Shown in pieces: positions 63,194-64,000 of a stretch of DNA of 64,000 nucleotides. Within the stretch, counting starts at the first letter, position 1. Each line of letters begins with the position of its first letter. The notes under the pieces are model-generated. The model had not been told where the DNA came from, did not search any database, and saw only the letters and a list, made by a program, of their open reading frames with translations. The translations under genes were made by a program, and so were the position numbers. The DNA comes from Macrostomum hystrix. Taxonomy: Eukaryota; Platyhelminthes; Macrostomidae. The stretch covers positions 3,829,001 to 3,893,000 of the forward strand of contig CATNEN010000030.1 of the NCBI GenBank assembly GCA_950097015.1, written 5' to 3'.

Positions 63194-63712
63194 TCACATC
63201 TGGCCAATCTCGTACAGATAGGCAGCCATCAGCTTGGTGCCCTGAATGTAGTTCCGCTTGGACAGCTTCTCATTCTGGCTGTGCGCGCCATCGTCAGCCT
63301 GGCCCATCGGCAGCAGCAGCACATTCTTGCCAGTGTTCTCCTGCAGGCTCAGCGTCACCGGGATGCTGCCGCCCTCGCGAGTCATGTCCGGCTCAACGCC
63401 GTAGACAGTCTTGGTGGCCTTGGCGGCCGCCTGATAGTGCGGGTGATTGAAGCTGCTGAACCAGTGCCGGCCGCCGTGAAATGGAGTGATGCGGCACTGG
63501 TTGGGGCTTGAGCGCTCGCGAAACAGGCGCTCGCAGTAGGCCACGACTTTGGCGTTAATCTCCTCAGGCGTCTGGTTGGGCACAATGCGAATGCTGAATT
63601 TGCCAATGACCCGACGAGGAATCACCGTCTTGGCGCCTTCGCCATAGAACGCTCCCTCGATGCCGTGAACGCTGAGCGACGGGAAGCGCCAGCGATGCTG
63701 CAAAGTCTTGGC
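63194..63712 (-). CDS. CNDP2: cytosolic non-specific dipeptidase, C-terminal exon (partial)
   Basis: Last exon only (172 codons and stop), with an acceptor TTGCTTTCAG at its 5' side. Earlier exons lie beyond the window. The reading frame begins [20 protein letters not shown] and continues [52 protein letters not shown] and [11 protein letters not shown], matching the C-terminal third of mammalian CNDP2, an M20 metallopeptidase. The His of DDGAHSQNE is a metal ligand in the family, and TREGGSIP and HGG line the substrate pocket. The enzyme hydrolyses dipeptides such as Cys-Gly in the cytosol with two divalent metal ions. It ends YLYEIGQM, with no signal or tail. The intron upstream starts with a new minisatellite. 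Confidence 0.93.
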   Translation of the reverse strand, partial: AKTLQHRWRFPSLSVHGIEGAFYGEGAKTVIPRRVIGKFSIRIVPNQTPEEINAKVVAYCERLFRERSSPNQCRITPFHGGRHWFSSFNHPHYQAAAKATKTVYGVEPDMTREGGSIPVTLSLQENTGKNVLLLPMGQADDGAHSQNEKLSKRNYIQGTKLMAAYLYEIGQM

Positions 63713-63799
63713 CTGAAAGCAATTTGGTAGGCTTATTTAAAGATCATAGACAAATAATTAGGACCTGCAAAAGGCTGTTGAATACAATGGGCCGCGCAG

Positions 63800-64000
63800 T
63801 ATGACGGAGGACAAAGCTGAATGATTATAAGTGACGGAGGACAAAAGCTGAATGATTATAAGTGACGGAGGACAAAAGCTGAATGATTATAAGTGACGGA
63901 GGACCAAAGCTGAATGATTATAAGTGACGGAGGACCAAAGCTGAATGATTATAAGTGACGGAGGACAAAGCTGAATGATAATAAGTGACGGAGGACAAAG
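63800..64000 (-). repeat. 30/31-bp minisatellite in a CNDP2 intron, cut by the window end
   Basis: About seven units with the core GTGACGGAGGACAAAGCTGA followed by ATGATTATAA; some units have one extra A. The array continues past the window. Confidence 0.92.

Overview
This window is eukaryotic nuclear DNA from an invertebrate. Genes have short GT-AG introns, metazoan transcription factors are present (two ERG/FLI-type ETS genes, a Sox gene, a MEF2 gene), and tRNA-derived SINEs lie between and inside genes. Short leaders with a splice acceptor just before the start codon (SNX29-like, MEF2) and the extreme load of minisatellites fit a spiralian, perhaps a free-living flatworm. That assignment is inference only; nothing here fixes the species.

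Layout. 1157-3310 (-): a two-domain sarcoplasmic calcium-binding/calexcitin-like gene in four exons. 6041-8615 (+): an SNX29-like gene (RUN, coiled coil, PX) in four exons. 12909-14376 (-) and 25131-31196 (-): two ERG/FLI-subfamily ETS genes in the same orientation, separated by about 10.7 kb of repeat-rich DNA. 39543-40965 (-): a two-exon SoxE/F-like gene. 47707-48295 (-): a two-exon heavy-chain-type ferritin. 53677-55315 (+): a three-exon MEF2. 58563-61495 (-): replication factor C subunit 4, four exons plus a probable tiny first exon near 62.9 kb. 63194-63712 (-): the last exon of a CNDP2-like dipeptidase that continues past the window end. The exon joins of all multi-exon genes were checked for reading phase, and the summed coding lengths are multiples of three.

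The most striking property is repeat architecture. About twenty separate tandem arrays (units 9-38 bp) cover roughly 15 kb, close to a quarter of the window. Most have a private unit, and many sit inside introns (SNX29 introns 2 and 3, ETS-1 intron 2, three RFC4 introns, the CNDP2 intron). Two very large neighbouring arrays (42.4-44.3 and 44.9-47.2 kb) have related units in opposite orientation and so could form a multi-kilobase RNA hairpin. Other arrays multiply a functional-looking site: consensus 5' splice sites (31.9-32.4 kb), CACGTG E-boxes (61.0-61.15 kb) and CRE half-sites (23.7-24.1 kb). One intron of the SNX29 gene is a 21-bp array whose length keeps the reading frame open, so retaining it would add heptapeptide repeats.

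The genes do not form an operon or shared pathway. They are independent developmental regulators and housekeeping genes set among repeats. The long gaps (14.4-25.1, 31.2-39.5, 41-47.7 and 48.3-53.7 kb) showed no gene I could support beyond two orphan exon candidates.
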